This document shows, piece after piece, positions 27,795 to 37,129 of a DNA stretch of 64,000 nucleotides. The notes under the pieces are model-generated. The model was not told the DNA's origin. It made no database searches and saw nothing but the letters and a program-made list of their open reading frames with translations. Source of the DNA: Flavitalea sp966112615. Lineage in GTDB: Bacteria; Bacteroidota; Bacteroidia; Chitinophagales; Chitinophagaceae. A program made the position numbers and the translations under genes. The number at the start of each line of letters is the position of its first letter. Position 1 is the first letter of the stretch. Where the stretch lies: contig CBHWDO010000004.1 of the NCBI GenBank assembly GCA_966112615.1, forward strand, positions 186,001 to 250,000. Direction: 5' to 3'.

Positions 27795-29212
27795 AATACA
27801 ATTGGCCACAATAACAGGATCAATCCATAAGACATCATTAAGAGAAATAACATCATCCAGAAATCATTCAGGTAAAAACTGAAAAAAATACTGGCAATAC
27901 AATATATGAGGAGCGCCACTTCCGCCATATTGATCCATGTTAGCCGCGCCTTCTCCTGAATGATCTCATCAGATTTAGGTGTTCTGATAAATTCTGATTC
28001 CTTACCTAAAAAACCCTGGAATATGGCAATCGTATTTTGAACCGACATACCCATATAAACAACCAGGAACAAGGGATAATATTTAATAAAATCCCTCGAA
28101 GAAAGATTTCCTTTTGCAGTGGCTCCTTTATAATAAAATAAGGTCAACAGAACCAATGCAAGCGATGCGATCATCATATACTTACTTAACATAGCAATAT
28201 TCGGGATCTCATTCCTGAAATATAATAATGGTGCAGCAAACAATACATTCACAAACATGCATACAAATACCAGGTTACTCAGCAGATGAAAGATACCATG
28301 GATCTTTTTTATTACAGGAATTGATGTATTGAGTAGCTGTTTGAAATTCTTTTTTGAGATCTGAGCCATGCCTTTAGTCCACCTGAATTGTTGTGTCTTA
28401 AATGCACTGACTGCACCAGGTAACTCTGCAGGAACTTCAACATTATCATCATACACGATCTTCCAACCCTTCATTTGGGCACGATAAGAAAGATCAAGAT
28501 CTTCACTTAATACTGAACCGTCCCAACCTCCAACATCTTCAATGCAGGAACGCCTCCAGATTCCTGCCGTACCACAGAAATTCAGAAAATATCCTGAATG
28601 ATGACGTGCATACTGTTCAATGGAAAAATATGCGTCGAGCAGGATGGACTGAACACGCGTCAGAAAATTTTCATTCTGATTGATGTGCCCCCATCTTGCC
28701 TGGACCAGGCCTATTTGCTTGTCATTAAAATATGGCAGCAGCTTATATAAAAAATCCGGCGAAGGAATAAAATCAGCATCAAAGATGGCTACTAATTCTG
28801 CAGCTGATCTTTGCAATCCATATTGAAGCGCACCAGCTTTAAACCCGCTCCTGTCGGGTCTCCTGACGAGTTGATAATTAAATGGAAGATCTTTCTTTTC
28901 AAGAAATTTATCAATTATTACAGATGTACGATCAGTAGAATCGTCAAGGATCTGGATAGTTATTTTATCAGCAGGATAATTCAACTTAAATATTGATTGC
29001 AACAATCTTTCTACAACCGAAGGTTCATTGTACAGGGGGATTTGAACCAAAACCTCGGGATAATCATCAGTATCCCGAACTTTAACCTGTTGCGACTGTT
29101 TTCTGGCAAAGCTGATCTTATACAGCAGGTGCAGTTGTATACAGGCATTCAGCATCAGCCATATAGAAGTGACAGCATAAACCAGGAACACCATATATCC
29201 TACCAATATCAT
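27752..29212 (-). CDS. Membrane glycosyltransferase family 2 (cellulose synthase-like)
   Basis: The 486-residue protein has an N-terminal membrane helix (residues 2-25) and a GT-A catalytic domain with the processive GT2 motifs: LDDSTD, FDADF, SEDLDL and QQFRWTKG (QxxRW). Four or more C-terminal helices follow (about 310-480). The layout is like that of ceramide or beta-mannan synthases and CESA-like enzymes. It should polymerise or transfer a sugar at the cytoplasmic membrane; donor and product are unknown. No BcsB/BcsZ-like partners are nearby. It overlaps the Gfo/Idh/MocA gene by 43 bases tail-to-tail. Confidence 0.9.
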   Translation of the reverse strand: MILVGYMVFLVYAVTSIWLMLNACIQLHLLYKISFARKQSQQVKVRDTDDYPEVLVQIPLYNEPSVVERLLQSIFKLNYPADKITIQILDDSTDRTSVIIDKFLEKKDLPFNYQLVRRPDRSGFKAGALQYGLQRSAAELVAIFDADFIPSPDFLYKLLPYFNDKQIGLVQARWGHINQNENFLTRVQSILLDAYFSIEQYARHHSGYFLNFCGTAGIWRRSCIEDVGGWDGSVLSEDLDLSYRAQMKGWKIVYDDNVEVPAELPGAVSAFKTQQFRWTKGMAQISKKNFKQLLNTSIPVIKKIHGIFHLLSNLVFVCMFVNVLFAAPLLYFRNEIPNIAMLSKYMMIASLALVLLTLFYYKGATAKGNLSSRDFIKYYPLFLVVYMGMSVQNTIAIFQGFLGKESEFIRTPKSDEIIQEKARLTWINMAEVALLIYCIASIFFSFYLNDFWMMLFLLMMSYGLILLLWPIVFQPKRSQGCLYPSL

Positions 29213-29283
29213 TTCTTCATTGGTGAAATTTTCAAGCCAGCTTTAAAAGCACGATTTTTGTCAACATAATCTAAACAGGCAGT

Positions 29284-30819
29284 ATGAGGTCATTGAGCAA
29301 CGGCATTTACAGGAGTAATTTTGTAGAAAATTTTCCGGGAGATAAAAGCGGCAATAAAACATCAAGGCAAACGCCGGGAATGTTGTATAGCCTGGTACAA
29401 CCAACTGCAGTACAGCAACCCAAATTGCTGGCCTGGAGTGAGGACCTGGCCAGAACGCTCAACATTAGTTACCCTGATCAACAAGATCTCAACATACTTG
29501 CCGGAAATGCACAGGCACCAGGAATGGAGCCTTATGCAGCATGCTATGCCGGCCACCAGTTTGGTAACTGGGCAGGACAACTGGGCGATGGAAGAGCTAT
29601 TACCTTGGGTGAATGGATCAGTGAAAATGACCAGTTGTGGGAACTTCAACTCAAAGGAGCAGGACTTACTCCTTACTCACGCAGAGCCGATGGCAGGGCC
29701 GTACTAAGATCTTCTCTTCGTGAATATATTCTCAGTGAAGCCATGCATCATTTGAATATCCCTACCACCAGGGCTCTGGCATTGGTTTCAACGGGTGAAC
29801 AAGTTATCCGCGACATGTTTTACAACGGCAATCCACAGGAAGAACCGGGCGCTATTGTAATGCGGGTTGCTCCTTCATTCTTAAGGTTTGGAAATTTTGA
29901 GATGGCTGCAGCTCGACAGGAAATTGACAACCTCCGCAATCTTGTTGACTGGACCATCAATAAGTATTATCCGCATATCACCGGCGAAAACAGGATCATC
30001 GACTGGTATCGTGAAGTAGTATCAAGAACAGCAACCATGATCGTTGACTGGATGCGCGTAGGATTTGTTCATGGTGTAATGAATACGGATAATATGTCGA
30101 TACTAGGACTAACGATCGACTATGGACCCTTCTCTTTTGTCGATGACTATGATCCCAATTTCACTCCGAATACAACGGACCTGCCGGGAAGAAGATATGC
30201 ATTCGGCAAACAACCATCCATTGCAAAATGGAACCTCGCCGCTTTAGCCAATGCCATTGCACCATTACTGCAAGACACTGATCAATTGGTAGAAGCAGTG
30301 GATTCTTATGATGATATTTTCTGGGAGAAATATTTCAGGATGATGAGCAACAAGCTGGGACTGGGTTTGCACAATGATCATTTAGATATGATCCGTACGC
30401 TGGAGCAGGTCTTGAGTTCCATTAAACCAGATATGACCATCTTTTTTAAACTACTGGAAACACTGCCGGAGGTTACTGATAATAAAGAAATGCTGATCCG
30501 TCATTTCAATGAAAGTTATTATCGTGATCCATCCACCGCGCAGCAGGATAAACTGTTTGAATTTTTACAAACATACCAGGGATTCAGATCAAAAGTTTCA
30601 ATAGAAAAAATGCAGCAAACAAATCCTGTTTTCATACCAAGGAATTATTTAATGCACCAGGCTATTGAACAATTGCAAAATGATGATGATACTTTATTTA
30701 AAGAATTACAGGAAGCCATCAAAGAACCCTACAGCGACAAGTTTAGAAAGTACCTGGTAAAGCGTCCCGATTGGGCTGCGCAAACTCCGGGCAGTTCGAT
30801 GCTGAGCTGCAGTTCTTAA
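29284..30819 (+). CDS. selO: Protein adenylyltransferase SelO (YdiU/UPF0061)
   Basis: The 511-residue pseudokinase-like enzyme transfers AMP to hydroxyl side chains. Typical motifs are present: CYAGHQFGNWAGQLGDGRA, ELQLKGAGLTPYSR, DGRAVLRSSLREYI, HGVMNTDN and DYGPFSFVDDYDP, which hold the metal and nucleotide. The C-terminus ends LSCSS. The Cys in the third-last position replaces the selenocysteine of eukaryotic SelO and matches E. coli YdiU. Its stop codon overlaps that of convergent ackA. Confidence 0.96.
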   Translation: MRSLSNGIYRSNFVENFPGDKSGNKTSRQTPGMLYSLVQPTAVQQPKLLAWSEDLARTLNISYPDQQDLNILAGNAQAPGMEPYAACYAGHQFGNWAGQLGDGRAITLGEWISENDQLWELQLKGAGLTPYSRRADGRAVLRSSLREYILSEAMHHLNIPTTRALALVSTGEQVIRDMFYNGNPQEEPGAIVMRVAPSFLRFGNFEMAAARQEIDNLRNLVDWTINKYYPHITGENRIIDWYREVVSRTATMIVDWMRVGFVHGVMNTDNMSILGLTIDYGPFSFVDDYDPNFTPNTTDLPGRRYAFGKQPSIAKWNLAALANAIAPLLQDTDQLVEAVDSYDDIFWEKYFRMMSNKLGLGLHNDHLDMIRTLEQVLSSIKPDMTIFFKLLETLPEVTDNKEMLIRHFNESYYRDPSTAQQDKLFEFLQTYQGFRSKVSIEKMQQTNPVFIPRNYLMHQAIEQLQNDDDTLFKELQEAIKEPYSDKFRKYLVKRPDWAAQTPGSSMLSCSS

Positions 30820-32012
30820 TTCAACAGGTCATAACATTCATTGGCAATTTCCAGCTCTTCATTGGTTGGAACGATCAGGATGCGAACTTTAGATCCGGGC
30901 ATTGAAATATCACGGATGCCTGGAACCCTTTCTGCGTTTGCTTTTTCATCAAGTTGGACGCCTAAGTATTCCAATTGTGCACATGATCTTCTTCGCACTT
31001 CTGAATCGTTTTCTCCAACTCCTGCAGTGAATATTAGTGCATCCACTCCATTCAATACAGCAGCAAATGAACCTATGTATTTTTTGATACGATAAGCATA
31101 TAATTCATAAGCAAGCATGGCATCCTTATTTCCTTCGCTGATCTGTTTCATGATGTCGCGCATATCACTGAAGCCTGTCAGTCCAAGCATTCCCGATTGT
31201 TTGTTCAACAGGCTGCTTACTTCATTTGCGCTCATGCCCATATGCTCAATAAGGTGAAAAATTATTGAGGGATCGATATCACCTGAACGTGTTCCCATGA
31301 TCAATCCACCCAGCGGCCCAAATCCCATGCTATGATCAACAGATCTTCCGTTCTCTACAGCAGTCATACTGCACCCGTTTCCAAGATGTATGGTGATCAT
31401 TTTTGCAGATGGATTTCCCAGGAATTTTCCTGCTTCACGACTCACATATTTATGAGAAGTACCATGGAATCCATAAGCTCTGATCTTATGTTGCGTATAG
31501 TATGCTTTGGGAATGGCAAAGCGAAATGCACGCTCAGGCATGGTTTGATGGAAGGCCGTATCAAACACTGCTACCTGTTTTGCATTGGAAAAGATCTTTT
31601 CTGCAACCTTAATTCCTTTATAGTTCGCAGGATTATGCAATGGTGCAAGTGAAAACAGGTCAAAGATCTTTTGCTCAACTTCCTCATTAATGATAGTAGT
31701 AGAAGCAAACGCTTCACCTCCATGTACCACACGATGGCCAACAGCCTCAATCTCTGAAGGATCCTTAATAACTCCATAATTTGGATCGGTGAGCAACTTA
31801 GTTACTTCATTCAATCCCTGTTCATGATCCTTTAACTGAACGGTTTCACGTATTACCTGCGGTTCAGAACCGGTAAAGATCTTATGCGTGATAATTGAAT
31901 TCTCTAATCCAATCCTTTCAACCAAACCACTGCATATAGGATTTGGATCCGGCATTTTAAATAACTGGTACTTGATTGAACTGCTTCCTGAATTGATCAC
32001 GAAAATATTCAT
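30816..32012 (-). CDS. ackA: Acetate kinase
   Basis: The enzyme makes acetate and ATP from acetyl phosphate and ADP. The 398 residues start MNIFVINSGSSSIKYQLF and carry HRVVHGGE, FDTAFHQTMP, GFHGTSHKYVS, HLGNGCS and GTRSGDIDP, all ASKHA-fold acetokinase motifs. The start at 32012 leaves one base between the pta stop and the ATG. An alternative ATG at 32021 overlaps pta by eight bases. Either way translation is coupled to pta. Confidence 0.97.
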   Translation of the reverse strand: MNIFVINSGSSSIKYQLFKMPDPNPICSGLVERIGLENSIITHKIFTGSEPQVIRETVQLKDHEQGLNEVTKLLTDPNYGVIKDPSEIEAVGHRVVHGGEAFASTTIINEEVEQKIFDLFSLAPLHNPANYKGIKVAEKIFSNAKQVAVFDTAFHQTMPERAFRFAIPKAYYTQHKIRAYGFHGTSHKYVSREAGKFLGNPSAKMITIHLGNGCSMTAVENGRSVDHSMGFGPLGGLIMGTRSGDIDPSIIFHLIEHMGMSANEVSSLLNKQSGMLGLTGFSDMRDIMKQISEGNKDAMLAYELYAYRIKKYIGSFAAVLNGVDALIFTAGVGENDSEVRRRSCAQLEYLGVQLDEKANAERVPGIRDISMPGSKVRILIVPTNEELEIANECYDLLN

Positions 32013-32013
32013 G

Positions 32014-34110
32014 CTATGCATTTTCCTGTGCCTGAATGGCTGTTAAAACTACTGTGTTGAAAATATCATCTACTGTACATCCCCTGCTAAGATCATTGAT
32101 CGGTTTGTTTAAACCCTGTAACATAGGCCCAATGGCCAATGCACCGGTTTCTCTCTGAACGGCTTTATATGTATTATTCCCAGTATTAAGATCGGGGAAG
32201 ATCAATACACTGGCTTGTCCTGCCACTTCAGATCCCGGTAATTTCTGTTTCCCAACTATAGGATCAACTGCAGCATCGTATTGAATAGGACCTTCCACCT
32301 TTAGATCAGGACGTTTTTGCTTTACAATCTCAGTTGCCTTGCGCACTTTTTCAACATCCTCTCCTTCCCCCGAAGTTCCGGATGAATAAGACAACATAGC
32401 GATCCTTGGTTCAATACCAAATTTCGCACTGCTTTCTGCAGATAATATCGCGATCTCTGCAAGCTGCTCTGCTGTTGGATTTGGATTCACCGCACAGTCA
32501 CCAAATACGGAAACACGATCTGGCAAACACATGAAGAACACCGATGACACCATCGAAATGCCAGGCTTGGTTTTTACAAATTGTAATGCCGGCCTGATGG
32601 TATGTTGTGTTGTATGTACTGCACCACTCACCATTCCATCTGCCAGTCCTTTGTACACCATCATGGTTCCAAAATAGGATACATCCGTCATGAGATCGCG
32701 GGCCATTTCAAGATTGACATTCTTTGTCTTTCTCAGCTCATATAATGTTTCTACAAAATCATCATAGTATTCAGATGTGGCCGGGTTGATGATCCTGATC
32801 TTCGACAGGTCAACTGTTAGGCCAAGTCGTTTATAAGATGCAGCCACCTGTTCAGGATCTCCCAGTATGGTAAGTTTTACAACATCCTGAACCATCAGCT
32901 TAGCGGCCGCCTTTAGGATACGATCATCATTACCTTCAGGTAAAACAATATGTTTGATAATGCTCCTTGCCTTCTTTGTAAGCATGTACTGGAACATATG
33001 CGGCGTCATTCCTTCTGGTTCAAAACGGATGATCTTTTCATCAAGCGCCTTAACATCCACATATTTTTCAAAAGTGTTGATGGCAAGCTGGATCTTTTTG
33101 GGATTATCTGCAGTTAATCTTGCATTGATACTACCCACCACCTGTGTTGTTTTAAATGTCCCCATTTCAACACTGATTATTGGAACAACGGTCTGCAAAC
33201 CTTGAATTAGTCTTACAATGGGTTCATCAGGTTCAATTCCTGCAGTAAGAACGATCCCTGCAACTTTTTTATAGGTGGTTGAAAGATTTGCCTGGAGTGA
33301 TCCAATGATGATATCACCACGGTCGCCAGGTGTTACGATCAATACATTTTCCATCAGGTGATTCAAAAACTTCGGAAGGTGCATCGCACCTGTTACAAAA
33401 TGATCCACCTGGTTACTCAACTGGTTTTCACCAAATAATAATTTCCCTCCCAACTGCTCAAGGATCTCTTTCATGGTTGGGTTCTGAAGATTCTCATCGC
33501 GCGGAATAACAGACAGAATCAAACCCTTATCCAGCTGGGGTTCCAGCACCTCCCTGATATCATTGACCATCTCCGGCTTTACCTTGTTCACTACCAGGGC
33601 AAGCACCTGCACATCCCGTGCATGAAAATTCCGGATCACCGCATGCGCTGTATTGATGACCTGCGCGATGCTTTTATGTTCACCATTTACAACAAGTATC
33701 ACGGGTGCTCCAAGATTCTTAGCTATAGCAAGATTGGTTTCAAATTCAAAAGCGGCCCCTTCACCGATATAATCACTTCCTTCAATAACCAGGAAATCAT
33801 TTGAATCTTCCAGCTTCTTCACCTTACGGATCACAGTATCGATCAATTCACCACTGGTCTCAGATTCCACCTGTCGAAGTCCCTGCTGCCTGGTAAATCC
33901 ATAAGTGTCTTCATAAGGAATATTCAGGTTGAAATAATTCAGAACGGTTTCGATATCGATATCCTTCTTTTCAAGAGGATCATCGTTGACGATTGGTTTG
34001 AAATAAGCCACCTTACCGGCTTTTCGCAAAAGCATATTCACAATTCCAAGGGCAATGATCGATTTACCGCTGTAAGGCTCCGTTGTGGCTATAAATATTG
34101 ATTTCGTCAT
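32014..34110 (-). CDS. pta: Phosphate acetyltransferase, long form
   Basis: The 698-residue enzyme converts acetyl-CoA and phosphate to acetyl phosphate. It has an N-terminal BioD-like P-loop domain (TTEPYSGKS), a middle DRTGG-type domain (about 210-330) and a C-terminal PTA/PTB domain (about 370-698, ILPEGNDDRILKAA, GMVSGAVHTTQHTIRP, SYSSGTSGEG). This is the three-domain form seen in E. coli and many Bacteroidota. It is first in the pta-ackA operon and divergent from the VOC gene, 115 bases away. Confidence 0.97.
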   Translation of the reverse strand: MTKSIFIATTEPYSGKSIIALGIVNMLLRKAGKVAYFKPIVNDDPLEKKDIDIETVLNYFNLNIPYEDTYGFTRQQGLRQVESETSGELIDTVIRKVKKLEDSNDFLVIEGSDYIGEGAAFEFETNLAIAKNLGAPVILVVNGEHKSIAQVINTAHAVIRNFHARDVQVLALVVNKVKPEMVNDIREVLEPQLDKGLILSVIPRDENLQNPTMKEILEQLGGKLLFGENQLSNQVDHFVTGAMHLPKFLNHLMENVLIVTPGDRGDIIIGSLQANLSTTYKKVAGIVLTAGIEPDEPIVRLIQGLQTVVPIISVEMGTFKTTQVVGSINARLTADNPKKIQLAINTFEKYVDVKALDEKIIRFEPEGMTPHMFQYMLTKKARSIIKHIVLPEGNDDRILKAAAKLMVQDVVKLTILGDPEQVAASYKRLGLTVDLSKIRIINPATSEYYDDFVETLYELRKTKNVNLEMARDLMTDVSYFGTMMVYKGLADGMVSGAVHTTQHTIRPALQFVKTKPGISMVSSVFFMCLPDRVSVFGDCAVNPNPTAEQLAEIAILSAESSAKFGIEPRIAMLSYSSGTSGEGEDVEKVRKATEIVKQKRPDLKVEGPIQYDAAVDPIVGKQKLPGSEVAGQASVLIFPDLNTGNNTYKAVQRETGALAIGPMLQGLNKPINDLSRGCTVDDIFNTVVLTAIQAQENA

Positions 34111-34225
34111 GAATTCACATTATTTAACCTTGCAAAATTGCTTTGATTGATAGCTTGAGAACCTAATAATAATCATGCTAACAAATGAAATAAATTAATT
34201 TTAACCTGCTAACATTCATATCAAC

Positions 34226-34612
34226 ATGCTCAGGGGAATACATCATATCGCCATAATCTGTTCAGACTACCAACGTTCAAAAGCATTCTATACCGATGTA
34301 TTAGGTTTAAAGATAATCCGTGAAGTGTATAGAGAAGAAAGAAAATCTTTTAAACTTGATCTTGCCCTCGAAGATAAGTATGTGATAGAATTGTTTTCCT
34401 TTCCGGACCCACCGGAAAGGCCTTCGCGCCCTGAAGCTCAGGGGTTGCGCCACCTGGCGTTTTCAGTTGATAACCTGGATGCTGTGGTATCAGACCTTCA
34501 ATCCAAAAATATTGCTGTTGAACCGGTAAGAATAGATGAATACACAGGAAAAAGATTCACGTTTATCGCAGATCCCGATAAACTTCCTATTGAATTCTAT
34601 GAAGATATTTAG
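34226..34612 (+). CDS. VOC-superfamily metalloprotein, YaeR/GloA2-like
   Basis: The 128-residue single VOC module starts GIHHIAIICSDYQRSKAFYTDVLG, where His is the usual first metal ligand. It ends LRHLAFSVDNL and LPIEFYED, which give the second His and the Glu. This is the YaeR/SMU.1112c-type glyoxalase-like family, with a small metal-dependent activity of unknown substrate. Its stop overlaps that of the convergent LamG gene by four bases. Confidence 0.85.
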   Translation: MLRGIHHIAIICSDYQRSKAFYTDVLGLKIIREVYREERKSFKLDLALEDKYVIELFSFPDPPERPSRPEAQGLRHLAFSVDNLDAVVSDLQSKNIAVEPVRIDEYTGKRFTFIADPDKLPIEFYEDI

Positions 34613-35604
34613 TGGATCACCCTAATTTCAGAATAAGCATACCCCTGGTCGTTATTGATGATTTTAAGGCGGTAATACGCAACACCATTTGCAGGAATGA
34701 TATCAACAAATCCATACCTGCGCTGCGCAATCTGCCTGGTTTCTGCAGCTATACGAGCTATGCCGACAAAATCCTTTCCATTCTCACTTTTCTCCACAAC
34801 ATATTCCCTTGTATTGAATTCCATGATGGTATTCCAAAAGAGCTTGACAACATTCAGATCTTTACCAACTGCAAAATAATTTGGGTTAACAGGAAGATTA
34901 ATTAAAGGGCGTTCCATCAAACCCGACAAACGATCATCTGAATTATATGAAAGCAGTTTTCCATCGTTGCCATTCCCAGTTCTGTCGGGAATAATATTTC
35001 CTGCAAGCACCATATCAAATGAATACTGCATTTCAAGTCCCGCCTCATTTCCTGCCAGCACTGCATCCCGATTAATGGAGATCTGTTCAGGAGTTCTTTG
35101 CACAGACCAAATTCTTAGTTCATCAACGGAACCCTGGAAAACCTTATTGCCACTGCCTCCCAGCTCCATGGAAATAATCTTTGAAAGATCGATTCCAGGA
35201 TATAATTCAGTAGAGAATTGCCCATTGATAAATACATTGATCCTGTTCTTCTCAACAACAAGTGCAAGATGCGTCCATGCATGCATGGGTAGATCGATCA
35301 ATACAGATTTATTGATCAATCGTGCATTGACTGCAGAAGAAGGATGTAGATCAATAGTAAACACTGAATTCTTTGTATTTAAACGAATTAATTCAGAGGG
35401 TGAAGAAGAAATATTTCTGACCCAGCATTCGATGGTGTTATTGGTAAGGTCGACAGGCATTGCAGGTTGAACGACCATTTTATCATTATTCCCATCGAAC
35501 ATGAGAGCATGCATTGGATTGCCGGAACTACGGCTTACCTGCAATTGTGCTTGAGCAGACAAGGCAATAAATGCTGTTATGATCAGGATAAATAAAGGTC
35601 TCAT
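34609..35604 (-). CDS. Secreted LamG-domain protein
   Basis: The 331-residue protein has a signal peptide (IITAFIALSAQAQ) and a concanavalin/LamG domain (about 32-200: HALMFDGNNDKMVV, NTIECWVRN, WTHLALVVEKNRINVFING, SVDELRIWSVQRTPEQI). The C-terminal module (about 250-331) looks like the fibronectin-like domain that often precedes secretion tails in Bacteroidota (YVVEKSENGKDFVGIA, VAYYRLKIINNDQGYAYS). It is probably surface-attached and may bind glycans. No catalytic domain is seen. Confidence 0.85.
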   Translation of the reverse strand: MRPLFILIITAFIALSAQAQLQVSRSSGNPMHALMFDGNNDKMVVQPAMPVDLTNNTIECWVRNISSSPSELIRLNTKNSVFTIDLHPSSAVNARLINKSVLIDLPMHAWTHLALVVEKNRINVFINGQFSTELYPGIDLSKIISMELGGSGNKVFQGSVDELRIWSVQRTPEQISINRDAVLAGNEAGLEMQYSFDMVLAGNIIPDRTGNGNDGKLLSYNSDDRLSGLMERPLINLPVNPNYFAVGKDLNVVKLFWNTIMEFNTREYVVEKSENGKDFVGIARIAAETRQIAQRRYGFVDIIPANGVAYYRLKIINNDQGYAYSEIRVIH

Positions 35605-35749
35605 GGCCGGGGGTTGTACCCTAATTTATCCAGAAATGACGGAGCAGGTGCCGCCACTCATCCAGTCAAATTTCAGATTAAGGGTTTTTCCTTATCTGCA
35701 AACAGAAAAATGGAGTAATTTAAGTGCCTTCATTAAAACCTTTGCCAAC

Positions 35750-36250
35750 ATGAAAATCTTAGACATTCTTAAAAAAGAATTCGACCAGGAAGTAGCATTG
35801 ACAAGAAATATGCTCGACAGGGTTCCAAATGATAAGTGGGACTGGAAGCCGCATGAAAAGAGTATGAGTATGAAGTCACTGACGGTTCACCTGGCCGAGA
35901 TACCAGGCTGGGTAGCTTTTGGATTTGCTTCTGATGTACTTGATTTTGCTGCTACACCATACAAGCCTACTCCGGTAAATTCAACACAGGAATTACTGGA
36001 CCTGTTAGAAAAAAATGCGCAATCAGGAAGAGAGGCACTTGCAAAAGCAACAGAAGAACAGCTCGAACCCACCTGGACCATGAAGTATGGAGATAAGATT
36101 TTGATGCAGCTAACCAAGTATGAGCTGATCAGACATTCGCTTAATCAACTGGCACATCACCGTGCACAACTAGGTGTTTATTTAAGGTTACTGAATATTC
36201 CTATCCCGGGCACTTATGGACCGAGTGCGGATGATGGAGCGGGATTTTAA
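35750..36250 (+). CDS. DinB-family four-helix metalloprotein
   Basis: The ATG at 35750 gives a 166-residue protein starting MKILDILKKEF; the longer frame from 35579 overlaps the LamG gene start and has no features. The DinB/YfiT metal triad is visible as His in SLTVHLAEIPGW and the His pair in LAHHRAQLGVYL. Family members are often thiol-dependent transferases or stress-induced proteins, but the substrate here is unknown. Confidence 0.85.
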   Translation: MKILDILKKEFDQEVALTRNMLDRVPNDKWDWKPHEKSMSMKSLTVHLAEIPGWVAFGFASDVLDFAATPYKPTPVNSTQELLDLLEKNAQSGREALAKATEEQLEPTWTMKYGDKILMQLTKYELIRHSLNQLAHHRAQLGVYLRLLNIPIPGTYGPSADDGAGF

Positions 36251-36320
36251 ATCCAGGAAGACATAGAATACGCGGAATACACGGAATTCATGGAAGAATT
36301 GTTCCTTCTTCCTCCCAACA
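36251..36320 (+). repeat. Degenerate G-rich oligomer run after the DinB gene
   Basis: After the stop codon a degenerate decamer close to GGAATACACG occurs two to three times (36271-36292), followed by GGAAGAA. It lies between the stop codon and the strong terminator at 36321-36352. The matching C-rich array belonging to the opposite gene lies on the far side of that terminator. Confidence 0.5.
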
Positions 36321-36352
36321 AAAAAAGCGCAGAAATCATCCTGCGCTTTTTT
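36321..36352. terminator. Bidirectional terminator between DinB and glycine-zipper genes
   Basis: AAAAAAGCGCAG (36321-36332) pairs with CTGCGCTTTTTT (36341-36352) around an 8-base loop. A-tract and T-tract on the two sides make it active in both directions, as expected between convergent genes. Confidence 0.92.
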
Positions 36353-36370
36353 ACATATAACAGCTCAAAA

Positions 36371-36420
36371 ATTCTCAACTCCTCATCTCCTCCCAACTCC
36401 TAACTCCTAACTCCTAACTC
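36371..36420 (-). repeat. Heptamer array AACTCCT (GGAGTTA on the gene strand)
   Basis: About five copies of the heptamer AACTCCT or AACTCCC stand in tandem directly beyond the stop of the minus-strand glycine-zipper gene. In the sense of that gene the array reads GGAGTTA, preceded by a GGGAGG run. A longer array of the same unit lies at 60848-60913 behind another minus-strand gene. Confidence 0.85.
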
Positions 36421-36942
36421 CTAATATCTCCCTTCCTTCTTATCCATACTCCTACCGATTCCATAACCAACACCGCCACCAACAACACCACCAATTACAG
36501 CACCAACAGCACGGTTTCTTTTGTTGATCACTGCACCGGCAATCGCACCACTACCGGCACCGATTGCTGCACCTTTAGCGGCTTTACTCCAGCCTTTCTT
36601 TTGTTCAACTGGTTGTTGACTGGTTGAAGGAGCTGTTGCTACCGGATAGGATACGGTATTACTTCTTCTTGAAGTTGAAGTATTTCTATTAGCAACTGTT
36701 CTTGAAATTGAAGATGATTTTTGTGCGTCTTCACCTTTAACAAAGGCTTTGTATTCATCTAATTCCTTTTGAGATTTCCAGTCCTGGAACGCTTTAAATT
36801 CAGCCATTCCAACGGTATCCTGAACTGCAACGGAAGTCACACCAACTTTATCCGCTGCAATCTCCTTAGATGTAGGAACACCACATGATGCAGCAATTCC
36901 AACTGTCATAACTAACGCACTGATAGGTACAATTCTTTTCAT
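36421..36942 (-). CDS. Glycine-zipper lipoprotein
   Basis: The ATG at 36942 gives a 173-residue protein with lipoprotein signal (VMTVGIAASCG). A charged, Ser/Thr-rich middle is followed by a C-terminal glycine zipper (AAKGAAIGAGSGAIAGAVI, then AVGAVIGGVVGGGVGYGIG) of the YMGG/SlyB type. Such segments insert in membranes, so it is likely an outer-membrane stability or stress protein. The longer frame from 36975 lacks a better start. Confidence 0.85.
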   Translation of the reverse strand: MKRIVPISALVMTVGIAASCGVPTSKEIAADKVGVTSVAVQDTVGMAEFKAFQDWKSQKELDEYKAFVKGEDAQKSSSISRTVANRNTSTSRRSNTVSYPVATAPSTSQQPVEQKKGWSKAAKGAAIGAGSGAIAGAVINKRNRAVGAVIGGVVGGGVGYGIGRSMDKKEGRY

Positions 36943-37021
36943 AGTTTTCTTTTTTAGGATTGAAAATAAATTCAACCTCTATTATGGAAAACTATGCCAA
37001 AAAGGAGGGGGAGCGTTTAAA

Positions 37022-37129
37022 GAAATGTGAAGACGTGGAGACATGAAGACATGTAGACGTGAAGACATGCAATTCTAAATTCAATCTTCCCTTCTCGTCT
37101 CCAAGTCTCCACGTCTTCATGTCTCCATG
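37022..37129 (-). repeat. Inverted arrays of a 9-base repeat behind a TonB receptor gene
   Basis: The right part (37092-37129) reads as GTCTCCAYG or GTCTTCAYG nonamers; on the minus strand of the upstream receptor gene this is GGAGACATG-like. The left part (37028-37068) contains the opposite orientation (GTGGAGACATGAAGACATG). The two arms face each other around about 25 bases, so the RNA past the receptor gene can fold into a long, imperfect hairpin. No separate T-tailed terminator is seen here. Confidence 0.8.

Noticed and set aside
30805..30819. Selenocysteine at the SelO C-terminus
   Set aside because: The codon is TGC (Cys), not TGA, and no SECIS-like need arises.
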